A stretch of DNA of 22,585 nucleotides. It comes from Spirogloea muscicola. Lineage: Eukaryota > Streptophyta > Zygnematophyceae > Spirogloeales > Spirogloeaceae. The position numbers were made by a program, and so were the translations under genes. The notes under the pieces were generated by a model. The model was given only the letters and a program-made list of their open reading frames with translations, made no database searches and was not told where the DNA came from. The DNA lies in contig WELB01000396.1 in NCBI GenBank assembly GCA_009602725.1, forward strand, positions 1 to 22,585, written 5' to 3'. This document shows positions 1 through 10,118 of the stretch, piece after piece. The number at the start of each line of letters is the position of its first letter. Position 1 is the stretch's first letter.

Positions 1-2589
1 GCCGCCGCCGCCGCCGCCGCCGCCGCCGGTGTTCAGGCCCAGGCCCTGCGGCGGAGACCTCGCCGACGACGGCAGCCCCGAGCTGCTCGTCGACGCCGCC
101 GAAGATGGGCTGGCACGACTGCCATCCATGGCGGCCGTGATGGCGGAGTCTGACGCGTCAAGCTTGGCTGGCCTTATAGGCCTTCTGGCGTCGAGGATGC
201 TCCTGGGCGTTGTGGCGGCGCTGCGGTGAAGCTGCCGCAGTGGCAGCACGGCGCCGCTGCCAAGGCCCCGCGGCATGGCGACGGCCGACGGCGGCCGGGA
301 GGCGGCGACGCGGAGCTTGGGCAGGCCCGCGGGCTTCCAGCTCGTCATGGCCGCCACGTCCTGAGCCGCCGCCGAGCTCATCCTCACCGCTCCGCCTGCA
401 GCTTGCGCCATTGGCGCCTCATCGCCTGCTCCCACGTTGTCGTCGCTGGCGGCGACGCCACTGCCATTGGCGATGGCGGCCTGCGGGTCGAAGCTCGGCA
501 GGCTCGCCACCTGCTGGAAGAGGTCTGGCAGCGAGCCGCTGCTGCGAGCAGCTTGCGCACCGCCAAGCAAGACGTCGACATGCTCGGTGCTGTAAGCCGT
601 CGCAGCCTGGACAGCCGCCATGGGGCCGTCGCCCACTTTGGCTGCCGCTAACAATGCTGTGGGCAGCGGCGGCTGCCGCGTCGGCCATGGCCACAGGAGG
701 CTCCGCGGCGTCATGGAGCCCACGAGCAGGGCCAGGGCCGACGGCGAGGTGGTGGTCGCTACGTCGCTAGCTTGCAGGCCACCATCTGCGATACCATGCG
801 GCAGCCCGTTGCCGTGCTTGTTGGAGCCGCCGGGAGTTTGCGGCTTCAGCTCCACATTCTCAGCGTCGCCGGCATCCGGCGAGCCGCCGATCGCCACTTG
901 CTGCGGTGATCCATCATGGCGGCCTTGCAAAGCTCCATCGTCAATAACGCTGCTAGATTGCGACATGCCGTACCGAATTGGAGCAGCTAGGCCCAGCGGC
1001 AGGGGCATCATTGTGGCTCGGTTCTTGCCGAGCCCTGCGGCCTCCGCATCATGGGGGGCCCCCTCTGACACTCGCAGCGCCGTGGTGACCACTGCCAGGG
1101 CTGCCTGCCGGCGGCTGGGCGGCGCCTCCGCGGTGCTGGCCTTGGACAGCAGCCACTCGCTCGCAGCCTGGCCATGGCTGCTGCCGTCGGCGAGGCGGGC
1201 TTGCGTCTCGCGGTTGAGGAAGTGGCAGTGCAGGGCGTATGTTGCGCCCAGGTAGTCGCGCGCTGCAAAGAAGACCTGCAACAAGCTGCATAGTTGACAG
1301 AGTTTTTTAGTTGCCATGAAGTTCGACATGATTGAGTTGGACAGATTATCATGTGTCACGCAATGGACTACAGCACAGCAATATGATTCACGATAATATA
1401 ATCCATGAAGCATTGTTCTCATGGTCTTCTGGAGGCAGCATCTCTGCTTAGTGGCTTTGAAGCGATGGTGACAGTGAAAGGTCCGCATGCCGAGGACTTG
1501 CCTGGGGGATGGACGCGTTGTCGATACTTGGGCAGCGGCAGCGGCTGCACACACCGAGGCGGTAGAAGAAGCTGACCAGCCAAAACGCAGGCTCCTTCGC
1601 CGACTGCACCGCAGATGGCCGAACCCGACCATCGGACAAGTGTGCAAAGATGGCGAGGAGTGTACTTATGAGATGGTAACTTAACGGAATAAGGACAAGA
1701 GATTGATGCACTGACATATAAGATAGGCTGTGTGCATTGTAAGGGCCATGGCCGTACCGGCAGTGCTCGCAGGGGCAGCTGACGTTGCTGCCGCTGCCGC
1801 CACCGGCGCCGCCCTGGGGCGTCGCGACCAGCAGGCTCTTGTACTCCCCGCGGCTCTGCTGGCTGAGCACGTGGCGCTGCAAGTCCTGCGCCGTCCAGCA
1901 GCCGACGAGCGGCAGCAGCGCCGAGGTGTGGCCTGCCGCCTGCTCCTCCTCGTGCGCCATGGCCGCGCACACCAGGTGCATCGTCGATTTTGTGTCTGCA
2001 GGCCATCCATGGCAAGCTGTTACTGGCCATGAATTTGCCGCAACCAAAGCTTGCCCAAAGTGGAGCAACTGGAGGTGGCAGCCATGGGGGGCTCGTGCAC
2101 ACTCACTGGGAAGCTGGAAGTCCACGACGCCACTGCAGCACTGCGTGCAGAAGCCCCACTGCCACAGATCTCGACGCCGCGCAGCTTCAGAGCACGACAA
2201 TGGCCGGTTGCGTCATAGCTGCGGTGCTCCGCCGCCATTGCCATCCAGCGGTGAAGACGTGCATGGCGCTTTGTGACAGTCCCACGAGGCACGGCACCAC
2301 GCTTATCATGCAGCGACTGCGATGCCAGAGGCGGCCTTAGCTTCTGGATTTGCCTATGGACCTGGAAGAACATGCTGATGCGCCAGTCGGCGCAGGAGGC
2401 GCCGGTGCGGCAGGCCGGGCAGGCGGGCCCGGCGACGAGGATGAGCATGGTGGGGTCGGTGACCCGCCCCTGCGGCGCCGCGCCGACGGCCAGCGCCGCG
2501 GCGTAGTCCTCCACAGCGTGGGCGCCCGGCGAGGCGCCGTCGCCGCTCTGCCGGCGCTGCGCGGTGGAGGGCCGGCCGCCATTGTCCAT
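1..2589 (-). CDS. Unrecognised five-exon gene, 3' end beyond left edge
   Basis: I do not recognise this protein. A phase-consistent model runs right to left: exon 1 2589-2362 (ATG in context GGGGCCATGG), exon 2 2158-2107 (or from 2140), exon 3 1995-1784, exon 4 1603-1502, exon 5 1275 to the edge. That gives about 623 residues, still open at base 1. Exon 1 carries a hydrophobic strand (PTMLILVAGP) followed by CPACRTGASC. Exon 2 has WGFCTQCC and exon 4 has LGVCSRCRCP, so Cys pairs recur, but I cannot assign a zinc fold. Exon 5 opens with VFFAARDYLGATYALHCHFL (probably helical) and then becomes a long low-complexity Ala/Ser/Gly/Pro region ending in poly-Gly encoded by the (GCC)n run at bases 1-27. 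Intron 4 uses a GC donor (CAG|GCAAGT). Exons 3-5 show a consistent coding frame; exon 2 is the weakest. Divergent from NOB1. Confidence 0.6.
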
Positions 2590-3139
2590 GGCCCCGAGCA
2601 GCGGCGGCGGGGGAAATGGGTTCTGGAGAGGCGCGGCAGAGGGATGCTCGGCGCGCCCAGCAGCAGCAGGGAGGAGGGAGGGGCTGCGACGGTGAGCAGG
2701 GCTGAGCGGAGGGAGAAGAAAGGAGGAGGAGGGAGAGTGAGGTCGGGAAGAGGGAGGTGGAGGGGCGCTGGGGCGCGCGCGCCGCCGCTCCCCCCCTCCT
2801 CCCCCCCTCCTCCCTCCCTCCTCCGCCGCCTGCAGCTCCAACCCCGGCCTGCAGCCCACCGGGGACAACGACGGCTCGACAGCGACGTGGCCACGTGGCA
2901 CCTCACAAGACCGTCGGATCGGCGTCGAGCTTGCCGCCGTTGCCGGCCGGGCGCCCCCCACCCCCTCGTGCCGTCCGATCGGCTGCGGGATCGCCGCCGA
3001 GCGGTCCAGATTGGAGGGAGTTAGCGTGGAGTCACACAGAAGTTGGCGGTTCTGTCTTGTTTGTGGCTTGGGCCGTCGCCGTTTACGTCCCCCCCCCCAG
3101 CCAGCGGTTGTGGTCATTGCAGGTAGGGCTGCTGCCGCC
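2590..3139. promoter_or_regulatory. Divergent promoter between the left gene and NOB1
   Basis: 550 bp separate the two outward-facing start codons. Visible elements are a perfect 10 bp palindrome GCCACGTGGC at 2890-2899 (G-box core CACGTG), overlapped on the left by GACGTGGC (2884-2891), and two near-identical 12-mers, CCGTCGGATCGG at 2911-2922 and CCGTCCGATCGG at 2971-2982, exactly 60 bp apart. G-boxes are bound by bZIP and bHLH factors in plants and algae. The role here is inferred. Purine- and pyrimidine-rich runs at 2690-2825 probably lie in the 5' untranslated region of the left gene. Confidence 0.5.
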
Positions 3140-5785
3140 ATGGCCGCCATGGCCGAGGCTCCGCCTGCGGCAGCGACGGCGGCGGCGGCGGAGGCGGCGG
3201 CGGCGGAGGCGGCGGCGGCGGCGGAGTCCGGGAGAAAGAGACCAGGCCCGTGGGGGGGGCTAACTGCAGTCGCCGAGTCTTGGAGTTAGGNGGCGACGGC
3301 GGACGCGGGCAGCCGCCGCCGGCAGCGCAGGGTGGTCCTCGACGCCAATGCCCTGATCCGAGGCGCCGGCGGCCTCGCCGCGCTCGCGGCGGGCGGCGCC
3401 GAGCTCGTCACGACCGACGAAGTTCTGGCGGAGGTCCGAGACCGCGAGGCGCGGCGCTTCCTCGGCGCGCTGCCCTTTGCGCTGCGCACCACGGAGCCCG
3501 CCGAGGACTCCCTCCGCGCAGGTGCGTAGCGGAAAGGCCAACAGCTTCGAGTGCGCTCATTGCGCATCTTGAGATGCAAGTCCGACACCTGCTGTATGCA
3601 CTCGTGTTGTGATTTAAGCGCTTCAAAATCCCAGGCCGCTGCTGGAGGGCCTAGGGTTTAGGATATGGCCGGTGAATTAGCTTCACGAGGTGCTTTATCA
3701 GGTATAAGTGAATCAAGTTGGTAGTAGCCTCATGGAAGAGCTTCACGAGGTGCTTTACTATGTATAAGTAAGTCAAGTTGGTAACCTTACGGCAAAGTTA
3801 CAATATAATTGCTCTATAACAACGTGTTGGAGTATGATGTAAAGCTTACATCCTCGCTGGTACTGGCTGCCGTGCTGCCTCGGCAGTGGTGGCCTTTGCG
3901 CGGGCGACGGGAGACCTCGACGTCCTGTCGCGGACGGACGTCAGGCTCATAGCCCTGGCGCGCACACTGGAAGCTGAGGCGCACGGTACCGCCCATCTCC
4001 GGGCGGCGCCGCCGCCGCTCATCCTCCAGGCCAAGGCAGGGAGGACCGGCGCTGCTCAAAACCCACCCGGCTGGGGCGCAGTGCCTAATCCCGAGGATTG
4101 GGAGGGCATCGACCTCGTCGGCGACGATGGCCGGCCTTGTCGCAGGCCCGCCCACGCGCGGCGTGGACGCCCCAAGGCGGACGCCAAGGCCGTCGCCGCA
4201 GCTCAATTGCAGGCGCTGGAAGGCAAGACCAACGTGGCTGTAGGGGCTTCAACAGTAGCTCTCCGTGACGAGGATGATGGCGAGTGGACCGCGGCCGTGA
4301 GCAACAGCGTCCGGCGGCGGCAGCAGCGGAGGACTGCCCGGCAGGTGCAGGCCAGCCTGAAGGCAGAGCCTGAAGCTGCAGTGGCATTGTCAAACCCCAA
4401 ATCTCAGGCGGAGCTGGCCACTGACAAGGTAGAGACCTGCCAAGCTGGGGCCGTGCCTGTGGACTTGCTCGGGGTTGAGACAGCAGCCTCTGCCACGACC
4501 AGAGACGATCTTGATGATGGCAAAGCAGCGACAGAAGCCGACGCTGAACTAGAGGACAACAGCAGTGGAGTTGAGGAGGAAAATGATGAGGCAGCCAGTG
4601 AGGGAGGGGGCAGTAAGCACGATGAATCCTGGTGGGAAGAGGAGGACGACGTTGAAGAGCTTGAGGGCAGATGTGCGAGTGCTGGCTCGCTACCCAGCGA
4701 GGCCGCTGAATGCCCTCCTTCAGAGGAGCTGGCAGAGCAGGAGCTGCGGGCTCTGCAGCCGGCGCAAGTTGAGGCTGCAGCTGTGTCCTGCTCTAGGTCC
4801 AGCTCCATAGCTATGATGCAGTGGGAGTCGTCTGTGGCCTGCGCCACGGCGGACTTTGCCATGCAAAACGTCATACTGCAGATGGGTCTCCGCCTGGTCG
4901 CTGACGACGGCATGCGGATCAAGAAAGTGCAGAGGTACGTGCACTGGTGACGCTGGCCATGACTTCCTGTACAAACTTTGAGACAGCTCCTCCATTGCTG
5001 ATATTCAAGCTTGTGTTCACAAACCCACACAAAGTCTGCTGTAGAGATTTGACTGTGCATATTGGAATCCTGGTCTTTGTGGCCTGCAGGTGGGCGCTCA
5101 AGTGCCAGGCCTGCAACGCGGTGACCACCGAGCGAGGGCGGCTTTTCTGTCCAAAGTGCGGGAACGGCGGCACCCTGCATCGCGTGTCCATGACTGTTGG
5201 GGAGGACGGTGTGCTGCAGGCAGGCGTTCGCAAGCGGTTTAGCCTTCGGGGAACGAGGGTAATGCCAGGAGCTTCCTGCGTGCTGCAGGAGTAGTCTTTC
5301 ACAAAATTGTCCTTCTCAGGATGGCCCTGTGACTGACTGTGCTCCGCTTTAGTCAAGTCTTCTTCAATTCGCGTGCCTTGAACTGCTGCAGTACTCCCTC
5401 CCTCTCCCAGTGGGCGGCCGTAAGGGGCAGCAGCAGAATCCGATACTGTGCGAGGACCAGCTTCCTCGACGGGCCCGGCGGACGCACAAAAAGGACACCG
5501 ACACTGTATGTACACACTTCACAAACTTATGGGTCAGGATTTGTGCTTGTGCTACCCTGTGACTGGGTTGGTGGAATATTTGTTAGATGATGACTTATAG
5601 TGAGTTGTGCTGTCTGTGCGTTGTTGGGGAGGATGTAGGATGTATTCCAGCCGGAGTATGGCCCGGACACGTGGTTCCAGGGGTCCGGCCCAAAGGCCGA
5701 CGTGCTTGTGAAGCTGAATGAGACTGCTGCCGTCCTTTCGGGCCGGCGAAACCCGAACGAGCGCCACCCTGGCCGCCGTCATTAG
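3140..5785 (+). CDS. NOB1: RNA-binding protein NOB1 (PIN endonuclease, 20S pre-rRNA processing)
   Basis: NOB1 cleaves the 3' end of 18S rRNA at site D in late cytoplasmic pre-40S particles. Exons: 3140-3521, 3887-4934, 5090-5258, 5392-5505, 5639-5785. Phases all agree and sum to 620 codons. The PIN domain opens with VVLDANALI (Asp68), continues through TTDEVLAEVRD (Glu94) and includes GDLDVLSRTD (Asp145), which supplies the catalytic acidic residues. A long acidic Glu/Asp/Ser-rich linker follows. The zinc ribbon is CQAC...CPKC (Cys482, 485, 497, 500). The C-terminus has the family blocks YSLPLPVGGRKG, PEYGPDTWF and VLVKLNETAAVLSGRRNPNE and ends at TAG. The start at 3140 has a strong GCCGCCATGG context and leads into a poly-Ala run. 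Oddity: codon 50 (3287-3289) reads TAG, one base before N at 3291, so the exon 1 sequence or structure there needs correcting. Confidence 0.95.
3287..3291 (+). other. In-frame TAG next to ambiguous base in NOB1 exon 1
   Basis: With the start at 3140, codon 50 is TAG and the next codon contains N (3291). The same frame then enters the PIN domain. Either the consensus is wrong here, or a short intron ends near here: CTAAC at 3260-3264 resembles a branch point and is followed by CAG and TTAG acceptors. I could not find a donor in matching phase unless the N marks an indel. Confidence 0.85.
3679..3783 (+). repeat. Imperfect 45 bp direct repeat, 60 bp period, NOB1 intron 1
   Basis: Two copies, 3679-3723 and 3739-3783, both start AGCTTCACGAGGTGCTTTA and end TCAAGTTGGTA, with a few substitutions between them. 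They lie inside the 365 bp first intron of NOB1 and look like a local tandem duplication. Confidence 0.9.
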
Positions 5786-5947
5786 AGCATATCGGGTGTT
5801 TGCGTAATCTAGTGTTGACTTTAGTGTTCTTTCAGAATATTCCACTTAGCACTGCTGGGCATGTCGATCAGGTGGAGCCCCAGCGCATTCAGCAACCCTT
5901 GCCTCTTAGAAACTTTCAGTTGTGCTTGAGAGGTTTGTAGCTCTGGA

Positions 5948-5952
5948 TTACA
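5948..5952 (-). terminator. TGTAA polyadenylation motif for the minus-strand gene
   Basis: TGTAA on the minus strand, about 115 bases past the TAA at 6070-6068. TGTAA is the usual poly(A) signal in chlorophyte nuclear genes. Its position supports reading the minus-strand gene as ending here. Confidence 0.45.
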
Positions 5953-6067
5953 GTTGTGTTATGTTCTTCAGAGCACCTACTCAATAAGTGTCAGACTGTG
6001 ATCACCATACACGTCCTGCCAAGAATTGTGGCTGTGCTTCGTGATTGTTGATGTTGTTGACATGCTG

Positions 6068-6390
6068 TTAGCATTTGCTGGCCCCTTTTGCCCGTGCCAG
6101 TTCTGCTGCCTGAGAAGCTTCATCCGAGTGAAGCAACTGCCAGCTGGGACTTGTCCCGGTGGCTCACACATTTGAGGGCCGTCATGTGCAATGCCATAAT
6201 ATGCATCTCCGCTTGCGCTTGCCGACTTGGACCACTTTAAGTGGCCAACAAAGACCAAGAAGCACTTGCATGCGCGCATGCGTACCTGCTCCCTGAGTTC
6301 CTTGCCTGCTGCACCAATTGTTGCCAATTCTGACAGTGCACTCTCAAGCTCACCTTCTCTGCCTTTTGTACACCATGTCGTGTCTCCACC
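6068..6390 (-). CDS. 3' end of an unrecognised gene with helical C-terminus
   Basis: Two exons join in phase 0. Exon 6390-6286 encodes a Glu/Ala/Leu-rich helix that includes GELESALSELATIGAAGKEL and ends at a good donor (CAG|GTACGC). Exon 6136-6068 encodes LLHSDEASQAAELARAKGAS followed by Lys-Cys and TAA. The join reads as a continuous amphipathic, probably coiled-coil, helix. Upstream boundaries are unclear. A stop lies just before 6390 in this frame, so the exon must start there (acceptor GCCAG) or a little inside. A fragment at 6710-6672 reading SELTVEIWDQGA resembles a C2-domain strand and may be an earlier exon, but I could not connect the phases. The gene converges with NOB1, 282 bp away. 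The function is unknown. Confidence 0.45.
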
Positions 6391-6925
6391 CTGGCTTCAT
6401 TATTGTTCTAGGGTTGTCATCCCTTGTGTGGCCCCCTCAATCACACTCCCGCTTGTAGACTCATCCCCTTTTATTAAGTATATCAACTCTTTCAGCTAGA
6501 TTTTAGTGCCAAGTTCCAAGTGGTTCCAGCCTCGTCTCAAATACCATTGGCGTATTATTCTTATGATCAGCTCTTTCAAATTAAAAAGCAGTGACTGTGA
6601 GAAGCCAGTCCACAAGTAAGCAAGAGCCGGCTTAATGAATGCAATAAGTGTGCGCTCATGGGAGGCCATCTCTCCACCTGCACCCTGGTCCCAGATCTCC
6701 ACAGTGAGCTCAGACCCTCACACTGCACCAGAGTCCTCGACTGTGGAACATCCAAGCCTCCATGTCTTCCACACTCGCAGCTATATGCAAGCGAGTGCAG
6801 GGCTGCAATTCAACTTGATAAGTAGGCCGCTGTGGCGCGGTCCACTTGCCCCGCAGTCCGAATTAATGTAGAGGCTGTGGCGTAATCCACCCTCAGCGCT
6901 TCCTGGCACTTGTACGTCTGTAGAT
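6391..6925 (-). other. Probable introns and upstream exons of the 6068-6390 gene
   Basis: No gene could be completed here. The minus frame is open from 6702 to 6496 and holds the C2-like peptide SELTVEIWDQGA with a possible donor (GCAG|GTGGAG) at about 6674. Another coding-like minus stretch lies near 6900-6800. The plus-strand frames look like shadows. Confidence 0.3.
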
Positions 6926-7316
6926 GTGCCTTCGTACCTGGCCACTCAAGCCCTCCATCACTCTCCATGCACGCCTTTCTCCTGGCATTCTCCCATTCCT
7001 AGTCGTCTCTCGCTTCCTCCCACCGCACATTGCCACCATCAGCAACGCCCAAAGAAAGAAACAGCACAGGAGGTAAGGCGATGGCTGTAAGAAGGTCATG
7101 TCCAAAAGGAATGGAGAAAGTAAAGTACACTCTTCCAGTAGATGGCGATGGCTGTAAATGGCCAGCCCAGAAAAACAATGAACGAAGTTCGAAGGCCAGA
7201 AAAGCGTTAAAGCACATTGAGAAAGCGACGAGTGCTGAACTAATGACAAATACGCAAGGAATGGAGTGTGTACTAATTGATGGAGGGCCTGTCTAGCCAA
7301 GTACGAAGGCAAGCAC
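6926..7316. mobile_element. Short terminal-inverted-repeat (MITE-like) element
   Basis: The left end (6926-6960) and the inverted right end (7316-7278) share GTGC, then CCTTCGTAC[C/T]TGGC, and finally CCCTCCATCA, with a diverged centre. The element is about 391 bp and encodes no convincing protein. The minus-strand 144-residue open frame across it starts inside the right terminal repeat. An internal minus-strand block, TGGGCTGGCC...ACAGCCATCGCC (about 7165-7140), recurs diverged near 13811 and 12540. The GTGCTTGCCTT.GTACCTGGCC end recurs at about 12038. The element therefore belongs to the same repeat community as the 11-15 kb nest. Confidence 0.6.
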
Positions 7317-7480
7317 GTTGACAACAAACATCAATGCAGCTAAGCTGACCCGCTCAGTAACTTCGAGTCAGCACATAGAGGTCGCTAACTGATGCCCGAA
7401 AACCGGACGGCAAGCGACAAGCTCTTGTGCCACCAGCTAAGGCTCGACCAGCAAGGGGTCAACGGGCGTTCCAAGCAGAC

Positions 7481-7550
7481 CTGGCCCAGAGTCCACGAAC
7501 GAGCTGGAGCCCAGCCAATCGTCGTCAGGTGGCCACACCAGGAACCCCAT
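7481..7550 (-). other. Candidate first exon of the 6068-6390 gene
   Basis: The minus strand from ATG at 7550-7548 reads MGFLVWPPDDDWLGSSSFVD and then reaches a possible donor (GGGCCAG|GTCTGC) at 7481/7480. Composition looks coding, and a divergent start 51 bp from the PPIL1 ATG would suit this gene-dense DNA. The link to the downstream exons is inferred only; the terminal-repeat element would lie in the intron. Confidence 0.25.
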
Positions 7551-7601
7551 TTCCTTGTGCCCGAGTTCGAGCGCTCGGGCCAGCGGCCGCCGCCGCCGCA
7601 G

Positions 7602-7602
7602 A

Positions 7603-7638
<36 letters not shown>

Positions 7639-9014
7639 AGGTGACGCTGGAGACGACCATGGGCGCGCTGACAGTGGAGCTGTATGGCGAGCACGCGCCG
7701 CGGGCGTGCCGCAACTTCGCCGAGCTCGCGCGCCGGGGCTACTACGACAATGTCCGCTTCCACCGCGTCATCAAGGTCCGCGGCTCCGCTTCCCATGGCT
7801 TTGGCTTTCACTGTCGAGGGTTTAAGGACTTGAAGGGTTTAAGGATTTAGGACGTGGGTTCCAGTCTGCGGCTATGGGCGGCTACGGTCGCTGCGGACCT
7901 GCCTCTCAGCCTGCGCTGCGGCCGTGGCCCTCGCTGTGCGCGCAGGACTTCATGGCCCAAAGCGGCGACCCCACCGGCACTGGCCGCGGCGGCGAGTCCA
8001 TTTACGGGTGAGTGCCGATTCCTCTCCGGAGCTCAGTCGTTGGGCATCCAGAGGTTGGTGTTTTGCCGTGTTGTGGCCGCCTTCGAGACGCTCCACAGGT
8101 GAACCCTATAACTGGGACATGGACCTAAGTCTGGTACTCAGACTCTGGACTCCAATCTGTGAACATTCCCCTTCACGATCGTCCCGGTGAGTTGTGGGAG
8201 GCGGCTGCGATCTGATGCCGTGACTCTGTGGAATGCCCACTCGGCCGGCCCCAGCGGCAAGTTCGAGGACGAGATCACGCGGGAGCTCAAGCACACGGGC
8301 GCAGGCGTGCTGTCCATGGCCAACTCGGGCCCCGACACCAACGGCAGCCAGTTCTTCATCACGCTCGCGCCCGCGCCTTGGCTCGATGGTGGGTCTCGGT
8401 TGCCGCTAAAGCCAGTCCCCGCTTCACTACTTTCATGACCACGTTGAGCTGCCCCCTTTGTGCGGACACGTCGAGCAGCTTCTAGCACCTCGATCGGCAT
8501 GCTTCTCTCCAAAGAGATATGGAAGCATCTCCATAGGTTGATGCACCTTAATGATCAAAGTACAGCTCGATGGCAAACTACCTCCTGGTGCTTGTGTACA
8601 GCAGCATCCAGAGATTACCCACAGTATGTCACAGTCAGCCAGCAACTATACAAGGCTCACTATGCAAAGTAGTAGTCCTGGAGAGCCATCACTGCAGCTC
8701 CGACTGGGGCACGTGATGACTAGCACTTGACCCTTGGGGTAGCATGATCCATGGCAGGAAAGCACACCGTATTTGGGCGCGTGTGCCGAGGCATGGACGT
8801 CGTGAAGCGCCTGGGCAACGTGCAGACAGACAAGACGGATAGGTGCGCACGCATCCACATTCGCACAAGCATCACTGAAGTTTAATTGTTACTGGCAACG
8901 AGGCTTGAGTATGAGTGCCCAATAGAATATAAGTAATAGTTCTCAACATTTCGTTATTCTTTCTCCAGGCCCGTGCAGGAGGTGAAGATCGTGAAAGCCA
9001 CCGTGCTCGACTAG
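7602..9014 (+). CDS. PPIL1: Peptidyl-prolyl cis-trans isomerase, PPIL1-type cyclophilin
   Basis: A single-domain cyclophilin catalysing proline cis-trans isomerisation. PPIL1 family members act in the spliceosome. Exons: 7602-7775, 7946-8007, 8255-8388, 8758-8842, 8969-9014. Phases agree and the total is 501 nt, or 166 residues, the length of human PPIL1. Active-site residues are all present: Arg55 in FHRVIK, Phe60 and Gln63 in [16 protein letters not shown], Phe113 in [11 protein letters not shown], Trp121 in PWLDGKHTVFG and His126. The C-terminus is [15 protein letters not shown], then TAG. A run of Ala residues follows the initiator Met, encoded by (GCG)n, which is unusual for the family. 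The ATG at 7602 is chosen because the cyclophilin fold ([15 protein letters not shown]) starts just after the Ala run. Confidence 0.95.
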
Positions 9015-9663
9015 GGGCGGGTCAGCCTTTCCTGTTTTCAGCAAGGTCTGGTCAGGCCCGCGAGGTCCTTCAGCCTCTTAGCTAAAGGACCTCCAGGTCT
9101 ACCTCTGTGTACCAAGTAGTAATGCTGGTCCCACATTCTTACCTGTCCTACCCACAGCGGTAATCTCATCAGGAGAAAACAACGTAACAACAAGCATCCA
9201 CGCAAGTCCGAACGAATGGAGGACTCAGAAGTGGAATGGGAGCTGACTCCTGTTAATTCCTAATTCTTTGTCAAAGCATGAGAGCAGCTGGTGCCTGGCA
9301 GCAGCGCTTGGGCCTACAACCACCTGGCAAGGTTGCGAAGACTGAGGTAACCTGTGGGATATCTCCACAACTACTCAACACAACCTGCCTAATTGTATGT
9401 TGAGGGCGGGGGGCGCCTAATTATTCTGGGGACGAATGGGCAATGGAGGTGGCTGGTGCCTATCTGAGCTAACTACCTCTCGAAGAACAGCACAGCTGTA
9501 CACTCCTGCAAGACTGACCGGCGGCAACCCCATGCCGAGCGCAGCGTGCCAATGGCAGTGAAGCGGTGACACAGACGGCAGGCCGGCCGCGGCGGCAGCG
9601 GCAGCAGCTCCAGGCGCCGTCAGCGGTCCAGCGCCTCCCGGGACGTGAGGCGGGGCGGCGGCG
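9015..9663. other. Convergent intergenic region PPIL1/CKS1
   Basis: 650 bp between the two stop codons. They must hold both 3' untranslated regions. No further coding frame, repeat or RNA gene is evident, and I find no exact TGTAA in the expected place for either gene. Confidence 0.6.
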
Positions 9664-9976
9664 TCAGGCGCCCGCCTGGCTGGAGGAGTCCTCGTAGTTG
9701 CTTCCCGTCTCGGCGGACGTCGCCTCCTGCTCGCGCTGCTCCCGCTGCTTCTCGGCGGCGGCAGCGGCGGCGGCCTGCTGCCGCGCGCTCTTGCGCTGCG
9801 GCCCGGGCTGGTAGTCCAGCGGGCGGCGGAAGAGCAGGATGTGCGGCTCCGGGCGGTGGATGGCGTAGTGCTCCCAGCCGCGCGACTGCTGCACTCCCAG
9901 CGCCCGCCATTTCGGCTCGCTCAGCAGCTTGCCCTTGGGCAGCTGCCGCGCGATGTCCGGCGGCAGGATGACGTGC
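9664..9976 (-). CDS. CKS1: Cyclin-dependent kinase regulatory subunit CKS1 (5' exon missing)
   Basis: CKS proteins dock on cyclin-dependent kinases and bind phosphorylated substrates during the cell cycle. This exon starts after an acceptor (GTGCGCAG|G) with the last base of a split Arg codon, matching the conserved Tyr-Arg-His-Val junction, and reads [40 protein letters not shown] and [12 protein letters not shown], all family hallmarks. After the CKS core come about 45 extra residues: an Ala run, a Gln/Arg/Glu-rich stretch ([10 protein letters not shown]) and a Ser-rich end, stopping at TGA. The tail is longer than in animal or yeast CKS1. The N-terminal exon (the beta strand with the SEKY...YEY motif) is not between 9977 and 10118 and probably lies in the assembly gap. 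Confidence 0.93.
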
Positions 9977-10118
9977 CTGCGCACGCTCGCCGGCAGAGCG
10001 CAGCCGCCGGCCTCAGCGGCGGAGCCGCGTGACGGCCTGCAGGCCGACTGGCGAAGCTACGGAGCAGCCGCCGCCAGCCGCAGAGGTCGGCCGCGCTCTC
10101 CCCGCCGCCGCCACCGCC

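Noticed and set aside
210-1255. Plus-strand Arg/Pro/Ser-rich frames over 200-1255
   Set aside because: These are complements of the minus-strand exon 5, which has the coherent codon pattern.
2020-3150. Single 376-residue minus frame spanning promoter and first intron
   Set aside because: Only 2589-2362 looks coding; a clean donor ends it, and the rest reads into the divergent promoter and intron 1.
6893-7327. 144-residue minus frame
   Set aside because: It lies entirely over the terminal-inverted-repeat element, and its N-terminal part is the terminal repeat itself.
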